Source of the DNA: Bettongia penicillata ogilbyi
Lineage: Eukaryota; Chordata; Mammalia; Diprotodontia; Potoroidae
Assembly (NCBI GenBank): GCA_023548195.1
Contig: JAJHZJ010000221.1
Span: 2,648,001-2,712,000, forward strand
Direction of reading: 5' to 3'
DNA: 64,000 nucleotides
Numbering within the stretch: the stretch's first letter is position 1; every line of letters begins with the position of its first letter. Shown piece after piece: positions 1 to 13,189 of this stretch. Both the position numbers and the translations under genes were made by a program. The notes beneath the pieces were generated by a model. It saw nothing but the letters and a program-made list of their open reading frames with translations, was not told the origin of the DNA and did not search any database.

Positions 1-2517
1 GGGAGTTCTTTTTACAGAAAATCTGTGGGCTGTGGGTTTGGAGCTAGCATATGTGAATCTTTCTATTCCTCTATCTTGGCTCCTCACCCCCCCCCATCAG
101 CTTGTCTCTGGATGGGAGTGTCCATAGATAGTTACTGGACTTGACCACCGTTAGCTTGCTGGGACAGTCTTCAGATTCAGAGTGACTGAACTGCAGACTC
201 CCCATTAGTCTGGGACTCCTACTCTGGCTGTTCTACTGCAGGCTCCCATGCTGGTCTGGAAGTGAGTCTCAAGTCTCTGTTCTACTCCTCAGCTGCTATT
301 TTCTTCTTAACTTTTTCCTTGTTCCATATATACATCCTGTGCAATCACTTTTCTCCTCCCTGCATCTGTGACCTAGGATGGAGTAGTTGCTGTTTATCAC
401 CTGTTATATATGTTCATCCAGGGATCCCCCAGGATCTCTTTCTGCCCCAGTGCCAGGTCTCACTTCCCTTTCAGTCCTTAGTTATAGAATAGTCCTCTCT
501 TGGTACACTCCTGGCCAGACCCTATCCCCAAGTGTCTGCAGGTCTCCCTGTCTCCCTAAGACTCATCTGGGAACATGATTTTGTGACTTTTTTGGTTTTC
601 GTGATACTAATTTGTTCTAGATCCCTGAGAGGAGGTTGGTTGGGGAACTTGGCCGGGCTGCTCCTTCATAAACTACTCTCCCTCCTCAGTTCAGACCTTG
701 CAGCCTAGTGAAACCTTTCCCATTCCTTCTCTTGACCTTCCTTCTAAAATTACTTTCCATTCACTTAGGTGTATCTGGGATGTTTTAGTTTTTTGTACTC
801 TGTCTCCCTCATGTGAGTTTTTTGAGGGCAAGGGCTATATGTTTGCCTTTGTTTGTATCCAGAGCTGGCCTTGCGTCTTTGCTGTGTTGGTGGAACTTAA
901 TGTGTCTGCTTATTGACTGATTGAAAAAGAACTTGAGGTCCTAGAATGCAGGCTCTGCCAATTACTGGTAGGGTAACAGTGAGCAAACCATTCAATCACT
1001 CTTCACTTTACTGACCTTATCTGTAAAATTAGGAGGGACTAGAGTTGGTGATCTCTAAGGTTCTGAGGTGTCTTCAGTTCTAGTTCTATGGTCTTATAAA
1101 TAGTTTGATTCTTATATGTAGCCAATCTGTATCTCTTTAATCATTCTATTAGAACTCAGGTCAAAATCTACCTCTACCAAGAACACTTCCATATCCAAAC
1201 TGAATGACTGAATCTTAATTCAGCTAAACTATTGTCACTTTATCTGGTGTAATCTTGTACTTTTCATATAGAATATAATATATGTTTGCCTGGCCATCTC
1301 TTTTCTCCACCAGATTGTAAGCTCCTAGTTGTAAGAGACTACATCTAAACAAGTCTTTAGAAACCCTAGAAAAATTAGTATGGTGCCATGCTGGTAATAG
1401 TAAATGATGAATGATAATTATAATAATAATTATGCACTTTCCTCATTTTCCTGTTGTTCACCCTAAAAACAGACATTTTGGTGATTTGATAGGAAAACAC
1501 TTGTGTTATTTGTGTAACATTGCAATGTAAGTCCACTCAGCCCTCAGAATATTGTAAATTGCTCTTCTGGCTCTTGTACTTGCCTAACCAGTTAAACTAT
1601 TTAATGGAGATTAATGTTTTTCTGTAGATTGCAGATTGTGGCCTTATTGGTAACTTTTTGTTAAGAACGGAACCAGTAAGTTCCACTGTGAATATTTTTT
1701 TGGATCTAGCCCAATAAAAGCAGATGGAGATCCAACCAGTTGTACATCAGTATACCTGCCAAATGTTAAACTTCAAAGAAAGGATCGCTGGTGAGGGAAT
1801 GGAGATTTTTATTGAATCTCAATTCACTTCACTTGCATCTGATGCAAATTCCATGTTGTACATGAGGGAGATGAGGCAGGTCTCAGCTGTGGGCACTAGG
1901 GAACGTGACCAACAAAGACATTGTTTGTGTGAGTTCCGGCTGTCATTCTAGTCAGGAATTAGTAGCCTGACAGAAATATAAGAATGTGATACTTAAAATA
2001 ATTCATTACTCTTAAGATGACTAGGAAAAGTTGCTGTACACAGGAGAGCAATAAATAATAGTTGTAGTTATGGTTAGATTGTGGGGGAGGGATTGACAAG
2101 GATCATTCTTATCAATGTTAATGAATGGATGGCTTTACCAACACTTTGCTGGGGACCGAGAGTCTGTGAGGAGTTGAACTACATTTTACTCCTGATGGTT
2201 AGTCAATTAAGAGCTTTTGAAGAAAGCAGGATGTCCTGCAGAAATGCCCTGGGGGGAAATACCATCTGCTTGAAAATCAGGCTTGAGAGCACTTGTTGTA
2301 GACTTTCCTTTTGTCTTACAGATGCTGTTAAAAATGGGAAAGTAATATCTGGAAGTTTTCTTAATAAAGAGATACCTGTCTTTCTACCATTTCACAGTTT
2401 CCCAAAACTCCCTCAATGTATTTGAAAAAGAAAACATTTTATGTGCATGAACTATTTTTTTAAGTCATGAAACCAGCAGAATCTTTTTCATTCCCCCTAC
2501 CCCCATTTGTTTTCTAG
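1..2517 (+). other. WDR70: WDR70 intron (3' part) with L2 and MIR traces
   Basis: This is intron sequence upstream of exon A. About 490-925 looks like an L2 3' end in sense orientation (TTTTTGAGGGCAAGGGC then a final TGACTGATTG). About 935-1100 resembles a MIR/THER1 3' half (the CTTATCTGTAAAATTAGGAGG segment). About 1140-1420 is a second L2-like 3' end. Bases 1-480 and 1420-2517 hold nothing I can assign. Short ORFs here (for example 262-492 and 2081-2425) have no recognisable domain. Confidence 0.6.
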
Positions 2518-2602
2518 GAGATGATACTTTAAAACTGTGGGACATCCGACAATTTAAGAAACCTCTTTTTTCAGCTTCAAATCTTCCTACCTTCTTCTCA
2601 AT
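2518..2602 (+). CDS. WDR70: WDR70 internal coding exon A (end of a WD40 blade)
   Basis: This 85-bp exon is preceded by a pyrimidine-rich AG acceptor and followed by the strong donor gtaagt. In the only open frame it starts with the last two bases of a Gly codon and reads DDTLKLWDIRQF followed by KKPLFSASNLPT, ending on AT, which the next exon completes to Met. The LWDIR string is the typical end of a WD40 repeat, with the WD dipeptide. The sequence matches what is known of vertebrate WDR70, a nuclear WD40 protein reported to act with the CUL4-DDB1 ubiquitin ligase in H2B monoubiquitination and DNA-break resection. Function is family knowledge; identity comes from the six-exon chain. Upstream exons lie outside the window. 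Confidence 0.93.
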
Positions 2603-2954
2603 GTAAGTGATTGTTCTTTGTATTTGGGGCACTTAAGATTGTCAAATTTCCTCTAATTTTCTCCAGTTAGGGATTACTTACATTATTTATCATTTAGGGC
2701 ATTCAAGGATTGCCTTAGGATTTGGCCTACCCCACCCCATTCTCTCCTGCAACCAGGCCTCTTTTTATTAACCATATTACTTTTCTTCTTTTAGGTTTAT
2801 CCTCCAGACAGTAATGAAAGATAGGGTTGAAGGTTCCTATTGGTATTTTTTTTGTGATCAGGTTAAAGTATGAAGTGGTTTTTTTGAAATAAAGAAAGAA
2901 AATAGTTCTCTTAATCATATGCTAAAGTATACGTGTGAATATATGTGTATGCCA

Positions 2955-3300
2955 AAAGGCATCTTGGCTTAATGAATGAAGGTCCAGCTCTGGAACCAGA
3001 AAGACTTACGTTTGGGTACCAGCCATGGTATGGTATATACCATACCAGGTATAACCATGGGCAACCTCTGAATGCTGGTTAATTTGATCAGTCATGTATG
3101 ACTCTTTGTTACCCTTCTTGGGATTTTCTTGGCAAAGATATTGGAGTAGTTTGCTATTTCCTTCTCCAGTGGATTAAGGCAAACAGAAGTTAAGTGACTT
3201 GCCCAGGGTTATACAGCTAGGATATGTCTGAAGCCAGATTTGAACTCAAGTTTTCCTGATCCAGGCCCAGTACTCTAGTTACCCAGCTGCTTCCAGACCT
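2955..3300 (+). repeat. Two adjacent core-SINE (MIR/THER1-type) copies
   Basis: About 2955-3075 reads like the 5' part of a MIR/THER1 SINE (a 'CTCTGGAACCAGAAAGAC' box followed by 'GGGCAACCTCTGAATG'). About 3085-3295 is a longer marsupial SINE with the segments ATGACTCTTTG, TTTTCTTGGCAAAGATA, TTGCTATTTCCTTCTCCAG and the conserved core AAGTGACTTGCCCAGGGTTA, ending in CCCAGCTGCTT. Both are on the + strand and lie in the 1.9-kb intron between exons A and B. Confidence 0.75.
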
Positions 3301-4530
3301 TTAAATGCTCCCAGTCAGTTTCCTGAGACTATAAATAATAGTCCATTGAATTAATAGATAAAGTTTTCACACCAAGAATTCCCTACACTGATGATACAAC
3401 AGATCCCTACAGAAGCTTAATTCTCTATCTGACTCTCTCTCTCCATATATATAATATATATGGGGACATATATATTTTATATGTATTTATACATATTATA
3501 TATACACACATGTATAGAAATCTGCAAATTTGTATTTTAATTTTAAACTTGTAAATCAGATCTATTATTTCATCAATATAGGGCTTTCCTGGTATAGAAA
3601 TATATTTAACACTCCTTTATAAACAAATTATAAGGAAGTGTTTTTATATATTCATATATATCACACATATGTGCTTATGTATTTTATTATGTGGTGCATA
3701 CTTTACCTCCTTACAATAGGCTAATTGTAAAACTTGTTATGCAAAATACCTTTATATATGATACTTTTCAGCCAAGCACTTGACATAATTTACTTATTCA
3801 CATCTTTCCCTGTTTGATTAATTTGAGTATTTTATCCATTTTACTAAATAACAAACCAAAGAAATTTTGTAGATTATCACAGTGAATTAGCAGCAAAACT
3901 GGGATTTGAACTCCCAGTCCTGTGGTTAGATCAGTGACAAATTTGCCAATCACTGTAGAGATTTAATTTCACATTGGTATTCACTGTAACTAGTGTTGAA
4001 AGGAACTGAATTATCAAATTTTAAAAACTGCAAGATAAGAAAATACTTACAAATACTTTAGTTATATAGTTTTCATTTTTTAAAAAAATGTATTTTTATT
4101 TGTACACAGTTCATAAGGTTGCCACCAATAATGCTGTTTATGTACTTTGGATAATACAATAAATTACCAGAAGTCATCTTTATGCATATGTTTGTGTGTG
4201 TGTTTTGCAAGTTATTTAGACAACCAGACTCCTAACAAAAAGATCTGTTAATAACAGCAGTCCCAGTTGTACTTCATTTAATGGCAATTGGCAAGGCCAG
4301 TTCAAAGCTTTGGGAGTAGACGGAATAGGACTGAAGAAATAATTCCATCATCATAGAGTCTAGTCATAAAAGTGATCTGATCTTTTCTTCCCTCTTTCTA
4401 TTTCTAGCCCAAATTTAGAAATAAAGATGAAAAAACTTAGGAATTCACTTCTAATATTTTGCAGACTTTATTGATAATAGTTGCACCATCACCTTTTCAG
4501 ATGTTGTGACAGTTGTTCATTTCTTCTCAG
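3300..4530 (+). other. WDR70: WDR70 intron, AT-rich, no gene
   Basis: Bases 3440-3520 and 3640-3700 are TATA/CATA-rich low-complexity sequence. About 3850-3960 looks like a decayed MIR core. The rest is AT-rich intron with nothing I recognise. Confidence 0.5.
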
Positions 4531-4669
4531 GACCGATTGTTGCTTCAGTCCAGATGATAAGCTTTTGGTCACTGGAACATCTGTTAAGAAGGGAGGCGGC
4601 AATGGCAGACTTGTTTTTTTTGAACGCCAGACGTTCCATAAAGTATATGAAATTGATGTCACCAATGCA
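4531..4669 (+). CDS. WDR70: WDR70 internal coding exon B (WD40 blade)
   Basis: This 139-bp exon has acceptor ttcttctcag and donor gtatgt. The first base completes Met, and 46 further codons end exactly in phase 0. It reads TDCCFSPDDKLLVTGTS, then a Gly-rich turn (GGGNGR), then LVFFERQTFHKVYEIDVTNA. This is the strand and loop pattern of one WD40 blade: FSPDDKLLVTGTS forms strands b and c, and LVFFERQTF takes the place of the WD strand. A run of seven T in the LVFF codons is exonic and not a frameshift. The exon joins exon A across a 1.9-kb intron and exon C across a 32.5-kb intron. Confidence 0.94.
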
Positions 4670-5944
4670 GTATGTATTTTTTACTTTACTTCTACCATTG
4701 AAATAAAGTTTACATTATAGTTAGGATTTTCTGTTCCTTTTTAATATACCCCCTCAGGATAATAACATTATGTTTACCAGAATTTTCCCCCTCCTTTGGG
4801 GCACTTTGGGCAGAAAAGGATTGCCATGTATTAGGACCTTGCTAAACGTGCAGCCACCACCACATCAGTCGGTGGACCTTTCCTCATGGCTCTAGATGTT
4901 CTGATGCGCCTTTCCCCACTTCAGCCCACTCTATGAAGGAATTTCACCAAAAAACAGAGGAGAAAGAGAATGTCCCAGGTCATATCTATATGTGTATAAA
5001 TTTAGAGGAATAATGTGATGTTTATTCTCAGGCACTTCTTTAAGAGCTAAAATATATCATGAAATTAGAACTATATCAGGAATAGATGGAATACAGTAAG
5101 AGAAGCAATTCTTAAAAGGAGAAATACACCCTTTACAGCTCTTTTATTGTATGTTATTATTTAGTTAGTAAAACAAACCATTATACTTTTCCAAGAGAGT
5201 ATAAAATGGGCCAATTAAAGGCTTTACATGTATATATTTTTTTTGATGTAGTATGAAGCTCTTTAGTAAATTCCTCTACCGTAAACTCTACACATAGATT
5301 AATCTAGCTTTTTCAGTTCTTTGTAAACAGTTGTGATATATTACATGCTTTTGTAGTGAAGACAACTGAACAAATGTTTTTAGACTGCTGTTAATAAAAA
5401 TGTTCCACCAGTCATATAATTAAGTACTCTTGGTACTATTGTATATATTTGCAGCTACTAAGTTTGGAACTGCATTTTTCTTTCAACCTGTAAAGGAAAT
5501 AAACAAAAATGAGAATCATTCTAGATGGGCAGCTCAGTTCTACAAATCTTAATCTTGTGACATAATTTGCTGTGTTCCAACACTAATAATATTTTTGTGA
5601 AGTTCATGTTTCTGAGAGCCAACTATAACACTGGAAATCTAAGGAAAACACTTTTGAGTATATTAACTTAAATCTCAAAACATAAAATTATTGTAATTGG
5701 TTGTTCCGTAAGAAGTTGACTTTTTTCCACTAAGGCTTTCACTTATTTGTGCATTTCAACAATGTTTAATGTTATGTTTTTCTCAAAATTACAGCTTAAA
5801 AGGCAATATAAGCAAATTAAAGAATGTTGAAAAATGAATGGATTTTAAAGGCACTGAGATTCCACAGTTTGCAGAAGAGACCTGCTGTTTGTTGGAATGA
5901 GCAGGGCCTATAACTGTGACAGATTTCTATCCTGAGTTATTTTA
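4670..5944 (+). other. WDR70: Start of the 32.5-kb WDR70 intron, no recognisable repeat
   Basis: From the exon B donor to about 5944 I see AT-rich sequence with no clear transposon signature and no convincing ORF. It may be old, unique intron sequence. Confidence 0.45.
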
Positions 5945-6530
5945 CTTTTTAAAAAATAAAATTTTATTGATATGTTTTGTTTTTTATATCACTCAAATTT
6001 CTCTTAGTCTGCATTCCTTTCTCGTTTTCCAAAGAACAATCCTATATAACAAATAATATTTTTTAAAGTGAGGACAAAAAAGGAAAAAAGAGAAAGAAGA
6101 GAAAAAAATGATTGGTCGAGCAAAATTGATTGCTATATTAAAAAATATGAAAATATATGCAGTGTGCTACTTCTGTGGGCCTCCCACCTCTTCCAGGGAA
6201 TAAAATAGGGCAGGAGAGGGAGATGGTAAAGGGTCTTTCTTATTTCTCTTCTTTGGAACTGTCCTTGTTCTGTATCACTTTTGATTGTTTTATGATTCTT
6301 TTCATTTATGTTGTTGTAATAATTATATATATAATAATATATTTTTTCTTGACCCTGCTAAATTCAGTCATGTAAATCTTTTCTTGCTTTTCTATATTCA
6401 TCATATTTGTTGTGTCTTGAAGCACAGTAACATTCCATTGCCTTTGTGTATAATAATTCAGTCATTCCCCAATTGATGGGCACCTAATTACTTTTCTAAG
6501 CAGGTTTTTTTTGGCAGGTTCAAATATTGA
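5945..6530 (-). mobile_element. LINE 3'-region fragment, antisense
   Basis: The block starts with an A/T-rich end (AAAATAAAATTTTATTGATA) and runs into the string ATTCAGTCATTCCCCAATTGATGGGCACC. That string recurs, with changes, in the antisense L1 copies at about 44880 and 47210. It is therefore the minus-strand 3' region of a marsupial LINE, truncated at its 5' end near 6530. The element is decayed and has no long ORF. The exact family was not determined. Confidence 0.65.
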
Positions 6531-9500
6531 TGATTAACAGTTTCTATTAATAACAAGTGCTATTTAGTTACAGTCTTTTTTCTTTTCACTTGAAGATGCA
6601 GTGAGAATTGTAAATCCATTCAGCAAAAGTAGACGTTACGTTTCACTTAAAGTAAATAGGACTGAACCACAATTAATACAATATTTCCTACCCTACATTT
6701 TTCTTTCTGATACTTTACCTGCCTTTTTCCTTAGGAGTTTTGCCTTCATATGCCTTCTTACCCTGGCACCCTCTTAGCTTCTGTCTCTTTCTTTTAACTT
6801 CCCCTACGAGTTTAATTTTCTCAGGCCTTATCATGGGCTAAACACTGAGATATCCAGCTGGATGATAGGATTATAGATCCCATTGACAACCCAAAAAAGT
6901 CCACATGAACCACACCCATTAGGCCCAGTTACACCTGTCTCTTGTCAAAAAGTGACTGGTTTCAGATGTAGACTGTCCCAGAGGCAGTGCATTAGGCCCA
7001 AAGACCAGAGGCTAATCTCTGGCTTTTAGCCCACAGTTCAGTTCCAGGAAGATGCTGCACAGCCATAATAGAAGACAGTCTGGAAACGTTTTTTTCCCTT
7101 GCTACAGGTACCTTCTGATTTTTCCAAGGTAGCTAATGTTTAACATTATAATATATTCAGTAGCTCCTCAGAAAGCTTTCCTCTGATGTAAGTTTTTTTC
7201 TAAATAACTTGCTGTTAAGGAGTATGTATCTTTAGGATAACCTGCCCTGTGGATATTCTTTGTTTATGTTAGTCTTGTGCATGCCATGGAAAAGGTTAAA
7301 TGTGCATGTCAGAAACCTGAATGCTAGACAGAATACTTTTAATTTATAGTGTTGAAACAAGAATATGTAGGCAATTTATTTCACTACCATGAAGCTATCC
7401 ATCATGAAAAGATAGCTATAAACCAGGCTTATTAATAGAGTAGATAGGAAACAGTGAGAAAGAAATTATAACACAATTCAGAATTTTCTCCCTGAATTTA
7501 TACATATATGTGTGAATGTGCATTTCTGTGTATTTATGTAGTGTCATTGGGGTTTTCCTAGAGCTATAAGAGTTCAATGGGAGAACTTAAAATTGTAGAG
7601 TAACCAGGTAGTGCTCCTGGCTTTGAGGTTTCTTTGGTAAAATGTGAGCACATTTACTTCATTGATTAATACTTTGCAGCAAAAAAAAATGATTGTCATT
7701 TTGTCCTGTATATGAACTTAGTATGAAATTGTGATAGAAACTAGACATTTGGTTAAACTAGCAGAGAAGATGTCTTTTTTGTATCTGTAAATCATTTCCC
7801 ATCTTGTAAAGTTACTAAAGCAAAACTTGAACTGTTCTATACTTTAGCTGTTTACCTTATTGCAGATTTCTTACATATCCTGCCTCTATTTATATTTTGC
7901 TTATTTCTTAAGAATACAGCACAAAATTTTCAGAATATGCAACTTGATCTCTCTCCTCTGTGATCAGACACATGCTAATAATGCTAAGGCACTTTCCACA
8001 TGTAAAGCTAATGTGGTAGACCTGCCATCAGGGGAGAATATACTTGAATCGTTATGGTGGTCGCAGTGAATTTGTTTTCCTTTGTCCGTTTTCTTTTTTC
8101 TGACCTCCTTTATGACTAAAAGTGTAAATTTATGTGATAGCTGGCTAGTGTGAAATCTCTGATTAAAACTCAGCCAATTTGGATTGAACTTAATGATCCT
8201 GACCTCATTAATGTAATGATCTAAGGAAATAAGCCACCTTATCACACACATACAGGGAATGACATGTATGTTGTATAGACATGTATCACTTTTGTGTGTT
8301 AGTTTTGTATTTTGTTATCATCTCTGTTAGTAATTTTTTTGGTATAAGCTTGATAGACGTAAAGTATACTCAAGTCAGAAAAACAGAGTTTTGAAGAATG
8401 ATTGCTAGATTCTTAGAAGATTTATTCACACAAAGAACAGATATTGCTGAGCATTTCAAGACAGTTTAAGAAGAGATTATAAGGTCCTTTTTTTTTTAAG
8501 CAAATGAATCAACATGTTGCTTTAATGAGAGCAAAGAAAAACATACCTTAAAACAACCATTTTTTCATTACTGATTTGGTTTTTTCTCCTCACCATCAGT
8601 CAGCATCAGTTTCTGTTTATCTAGCAGAATGGTATGTTAAAGGGGCTTTAAACTGCTCCTTTGACCCATTGTCTCAAGTTTTAAATCTTCTCGGAATGTA
8701 AGAAAACAAATAAATGCATTCCTTGGAATGCAATAGAGATGGATAAATTGTTGGATGGGCCAAGAATCACCTCTTTTATTTTAGTGTGTGTTTTCATCTT
8801 TAAGAGAGTAAAATAGTCTTCATACTTTTAAGAAAAAGCTACACCCCACAGTAAAGCAGAATACCTGTTTATTTTGCTGTTACTAAAATGTGACTACGTG
8901 TGTAAAAGGAATGGTATCCTCAAGTCTGCGCTATAGTGGTCCAGCTATATTAACCAGTACATTTCTATTCCTCTGTCTTCTTCATCCTGATTCCTCTCCC
9001 AGAGCAAAGCATTGTGTTCAGCCCTAGAGATACAAAGATATTGAAGGATTGTGTTAGCCACGGGGAATTTAAAGACAAAACCAAGATGGTCCACTGTCTT
9101 CTAGGAGTGTCTTAGATGTGAGACAGCTAACCTTAAAAAAAAAGTATTTCCTATTTTTATACAATAGCATCTGCATGTTAGGGAGTAGAGAGGTAAGGAG
9201 GGATGTGATCTTTAATCTCATTTATTTTCTAGTGAGAAATCCTGTTAGTAAACTAATGGGCAACTCATAGTCTTATTAAGTTGCCTAGTAGTGTACTTAG
9301 AGGTTAAGTGACTTACCCAGGTCACATAATCTGTGACATTTGTATACATTGTATAATTATATTAAAATTCCTTTGGGTGTTTTCTACATCTTTCAAAATG
9401 GGTTTCCTAAAATCAAAAAATATTGCTTCCTCTACAGCTTAATCCTCTGGAGTATGTTAAATCAAATAGTATTGTGACCAATATAGTTTAGCTACTCCCC

Positions 9501-10980
9501 AACTCCCACCTTATTTATTGTTCTTGGCTTCTTTTCCAGGATGAGCTCCAAAAATATAAACCTCACTGCTGAATTTCCAGGCTTTCTTTTTTCCTTTTTT
9601 CTTGAAGACCAGACTCTTAGTTTGAGTTTGTCTTGTTCAAATAAGTTTCCATTGCTGTGTTGTGGCTAGTGAGTCTTAAAGGATATTTCTTTGTAAATAA
9701 CTAATGAAATAAGCTAAAGTTTAGAAATGAAATAAAATAATTGGCCTTACAATTTATCACATTTAATAATCTTTTATTCTCTCATTTTATGTCAGTTATT
9801 TTTTAAACATCTAAAATTATGAAAGTGTTAGTAGAAAGTAATAATCTTTTTATAACTAATTGCAAAATATTTATGAAAACTTCTTTTTATGCTTTGTTAT
9901 CTAGAAAAATGGTTTGTACAATTTTACTACTACCTTGGAATTCCCAAAGAAGTCTCTAGCCTAATTTTAAGTAAATGTGGTTCAAGTTGCACAGCCTTTT
10001 CACCTCATTTCCTTTTGATACCTATCAGGAAGATTTTTGAGGTTTCATTGGGTTAAAATTTTTTTTAAAACGAGCTTGAATTTTTTTCTGAATTGTTTGC
10101 TTTCATCTAGTACCATGATCTTAATTTCTGTAAGAATTGACCAACAAAGTAAGAAAACATCAGTAATAGAACTGAAAGAAACAACTAAGGCTTTTAAATA
10201 AAAAAAATGGTTAAACAGAGCTGGAGTATAAAAGGGACTGTGGAGGTTGGGAGAAAAGAAATTTGCTTTAACTACAATCTTGGGAATTGGGAAGTTTCAA
10301 AATGGCAAAATTTGAATGAGAAAAACAGAGAAAATAACCACAGTGAGAAATATTTAAATTGCTTTTTGAAAATTTTATTTATGATTATGTTAGGTAGCTA
10401 CTTGGTCAGTGGTCTCCTGTTTTGAAATATCAGAATTAATATATCATTTTGGAAGCCACAGTTAATTTTTAATTCTTCAGAGATTCACTATCCAATTTGT
10501 GAAGTTAATACTTCTTTTTCTCCTTTGTGGCATCCTCATTTCACTACTCCCTACTATTTCAGAATTTTAGTTAATTTTGCATCTTGCAAAAATATTCTTT
10601 AGTTTCCTCCCCTAAAAAAATGAGCAAGAAAATCTACTGTTACTTTTTTGTTTTTGTTTTGTTTTTTGGTTATGTGAAGTTCTTCAGGAAACTTGAATTA
10701 AATGTGGAAATGGCTTTGGGTTCTTCAAGTCTGTGCCAGCAGAGCAGAAACCCTGTCAGGTTCTGCCATGCTGGACAGGCTTCAAGGATGATGCCATTGG
10801 CAGACTGTGCCTGCCGTCTGAGGACCAGGCTAGCTAGTATGGGGGGACTTTTCATTGGTATAGTGGACCATTAGGTGAGGAGTTCTTTAGTGATGGCAAT
10901 CTGTGAAACAAAAATACAAAGTGGCTGTGAGTCCTCTTTGGCCTCAGTCCTTAATGGTAGTGGTAGGATGACACGAAAGA
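6531..10980 (+). other. WDR70: Intron sequence, mostly unassigned
   Basis: This stretch is largely free of recognisable interspersed repeats. A MIR core (GGTTAAGTGACTTACCCAGG) lies at about 9303, and a weak L2-like tract spans about 9000-9240. ORFs such as 7964-8251 (minus) and 10584-10874 (plus) show no domain and no codon constraint that I can see. I see no gene. Confidence 0.45.
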
Positions 10981-10984
10981 AGTT

Positions 10985-11225
10985 TGGGAATGTTAAGAAT
11001 CAGTCAGTAAGTAAACATTTATTTAGTGCCTACTGTGTGCCAGTCACTGGGCGAAGTGCTAGGGATACAAGAAAGTCAAAAGACAATCCCTGCCCCCAAA
11101 GAGCTCATGATCCATTAGGGTAGACAAGACGCAGACAGTTATAGGCAAGCCAACGATGTACTGTATAAATGGGAAATAATCAGCAGAAGGAAGGCACTGG
11201 AATGGGGGGATTGGGAGGAGCTTCC
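10985..11225 (-). mobile_element. L2 LINE 3' end, antisense
   Basis: The sequence begins AAACATTTATTTAGTGCCTACTGTGTGCCAG and continues AGGGATACAAGAAAG and CAATCCCTGCCCCCAAAGAGCTCATGATC. This is the reverse complement of an L2 3' end. The copy breaks off near 11225 at GGGGATTGGGAGGAGCTTCCTTT. Confidence 0.8.
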
Positions 11226-11670
11226 TTTCTTGTTTGTGCAGTTGTTTGCAACTTGTCTACTCTTGGATGGTGAGCTCCTTGAGGTCAGGCATTATCTTTC
11301 GCCTTTCTTGTATCCTCTACATTTAGCACAGTGACTGGCATACAGTAGGGGCCTTTAGCCTTCTCTCTTTTCCCCTCCACCCCTACTATAAATATGGTTA
11401 TTCATTTTCTGTAACCATACTATAAATTTAGACAGCCAATTTAAGGAAGGTTTAGCTAAATAAAAGAAGACCCTACCTAATTGCCCCAACTACTAGTAAG
11501 TACCACTCCCCCACATTACTTATTTACTTTGAATTTGTTTATATGTCATTTTCCCCTATAGAATATGAACTCCTTGAGGGTAGAGGCTGCTTCATTTTTG
11601 ACTTTGTATCCCCAGCATTTAACATAAGACTTGATACATAGTGTGTGTTGATTGATTGCTTAAGAAGCAG
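11226..11670 (+). mobile_element. Two L2-type 3' ends in sense orientation
   Basis: About 11226-11360 carries TGGTGAGCTCCTTGAGGTCAGG followed by TTTAGCACAGTGACTGGCATACAGTAGGGGCC. About 11500-11665 carries GAATATGAACTCCTTGAGGG and CCCCAGCATTTAACATAAGAC, ending TTGATTGATTGCTT. Both are sense-strand L2 3' termini, separated by a short AT-rich spacer. Confidence 0.75.
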
Positions 11671-11978
11671 AATGACCACCATTAATGTCTAATATTTGAA
11701 CCTCAAGAGTTCCTACAGGTTTGGTATCACTGTGGTGATGGCTCTGGGATTTATATACCCAGTTCCTATCTTTCTTCTGAGATTTAGCCTCACATCACCA
11801 ACTTAACTGCTAGGCATTTCAGACTCATATTACGGATCCATTTAGAGAACTTGAATCACATACTTTTTTTCTCCTTCCACATCAAATGTGATTTTCAAAC
11901 TATCATTAAAAAAAAAAATCTGAAGTGAATTATTTAAAGTTGTAGTAAGTCATTGCCTATGAGGAAGCTTCTCTACGT

Positions 11979-12180
11979 CAAAGGTGTCAAACATGCCAAA
12001 CACTCCAGAATGCTGCCCAAACTAGATTTGTAATTGGGAAATATTTAACAAAATAAAAAAAAGATACAGTAGAACATTGGTAATGTTAATATGTGTTTTT
12101 CTAAGTTAGTATATGGCCAGCAGCAATCCTCATGTACAGATTAATAGCCCTTGTTTCTGTTTGAGTTTGATACCACTCTT
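11979..12180. mobile_element. hAT-type MITE, about 200 bp
   Basis: The left end reads AAGGTGTCAAACATG, and the right end, inverted, reads GTTTGATACCACT. The ends are imperfect inverted repeats of the GTGTCAAAC type, known from abundant non-autonomous hAT elements in marsupials. The interior contains the A-rich tract AAATATTTAACAAAATAAA and no ORF. The flanking 8 bp are only weakly similar, so the copy is old. Confidence 0.6.
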
Positions 12181-13189
12181 TTTACATGATTTACTGATGT
12201 TTGTTGATCACTTTATTCTTTGAAAACTTATATCTTCTCATTGGAGATGAACCAGGAGAAATAAATGTGGAACATTGAATAGGCATATTACTGATTTTAA
12301 TTTACAAATATCAAAGGGGTAGCTTTTTAGTCATTCAGATTTTGGTCAGCTCCTGATGATTTTTTGTTTATAAAAGGAAACAGCAACTGCATAATTAGTA
12401 TCGATTATCAATCAGAAATCACTGCATTGTATTTTTATTTTGAAATATAGTTTTGTCTGTGATCTGAAAACTGACTTGAAGTTAAACTAATGAATCCAAA
12501 TAACAAAAACTTGACTCAAGAACTGGGCAGCTCCACATTGCCCTGTTGTGCCCTCTGATTTCTTCTCCTTGTAACCCATTTTTTACTGGAAATAAATGAT
12601 GACTTTCAGATTGATGTAAAGCATTAGCTTAATCAGAATGACCCAATTTTAAAGCCCTCTTAGAAAAGGGAGAGATAGTAAAGTTACAGCTTCTCTGCCA
12701 GCTTCAAGCTGTCTACAGAGTGAGAGGAAATCAAAGGAACCTGAGATGTGGGCAGAGTAAGCACTTAGGCACAGTAACTGCTGGCTGAAAATGAGACTAT
12801 ATTTGGCAATGTTATCTGCCTTCTAGAATAGTGAAACCTTGTTAATATGAAACACAAGGCATGGAAAAATTGACTTTGAATTAACTAGATTTGTGTTATC
12901 TGATTTTTATTAAAGAGCAAGCCGGCGTATGGTTGACTAGGGAATAGCAGTTCCTCTGAATTATGGACTATTTTGAATATACTAATATCAGCTTAATAAG
13001 ATTTTCCTGTAATTCACTTTCTGGGGTAAGTTGAATAATGCGAACTCCTGATGGGGCTCATTTAACATGCTTATTTTAACAAACTTTCAAATATTTGCCC
13101 AAAACTGAGTTGGAGATGCTTTAAAAGTGTATAGAATATTCACAAACTAATTTCAAATGAATAGTTAAGTGTAGTGGATAAAGAGTGAG
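12181..13189 (+). other. WDR70: Intron sequence, unassigned
   Basis: I see no clear repeat, ORF or RNA gene here. The sequence has moderate AT content and appears to be unique intron. Confidence 0.45.

Noticed and set aside
10584..11123. ORFs of 96 and 82 aa on the + strand as a gene
   Set aside because: The second runs into an antisense L2 3' end. No splice sites, domain or start context support a gene.
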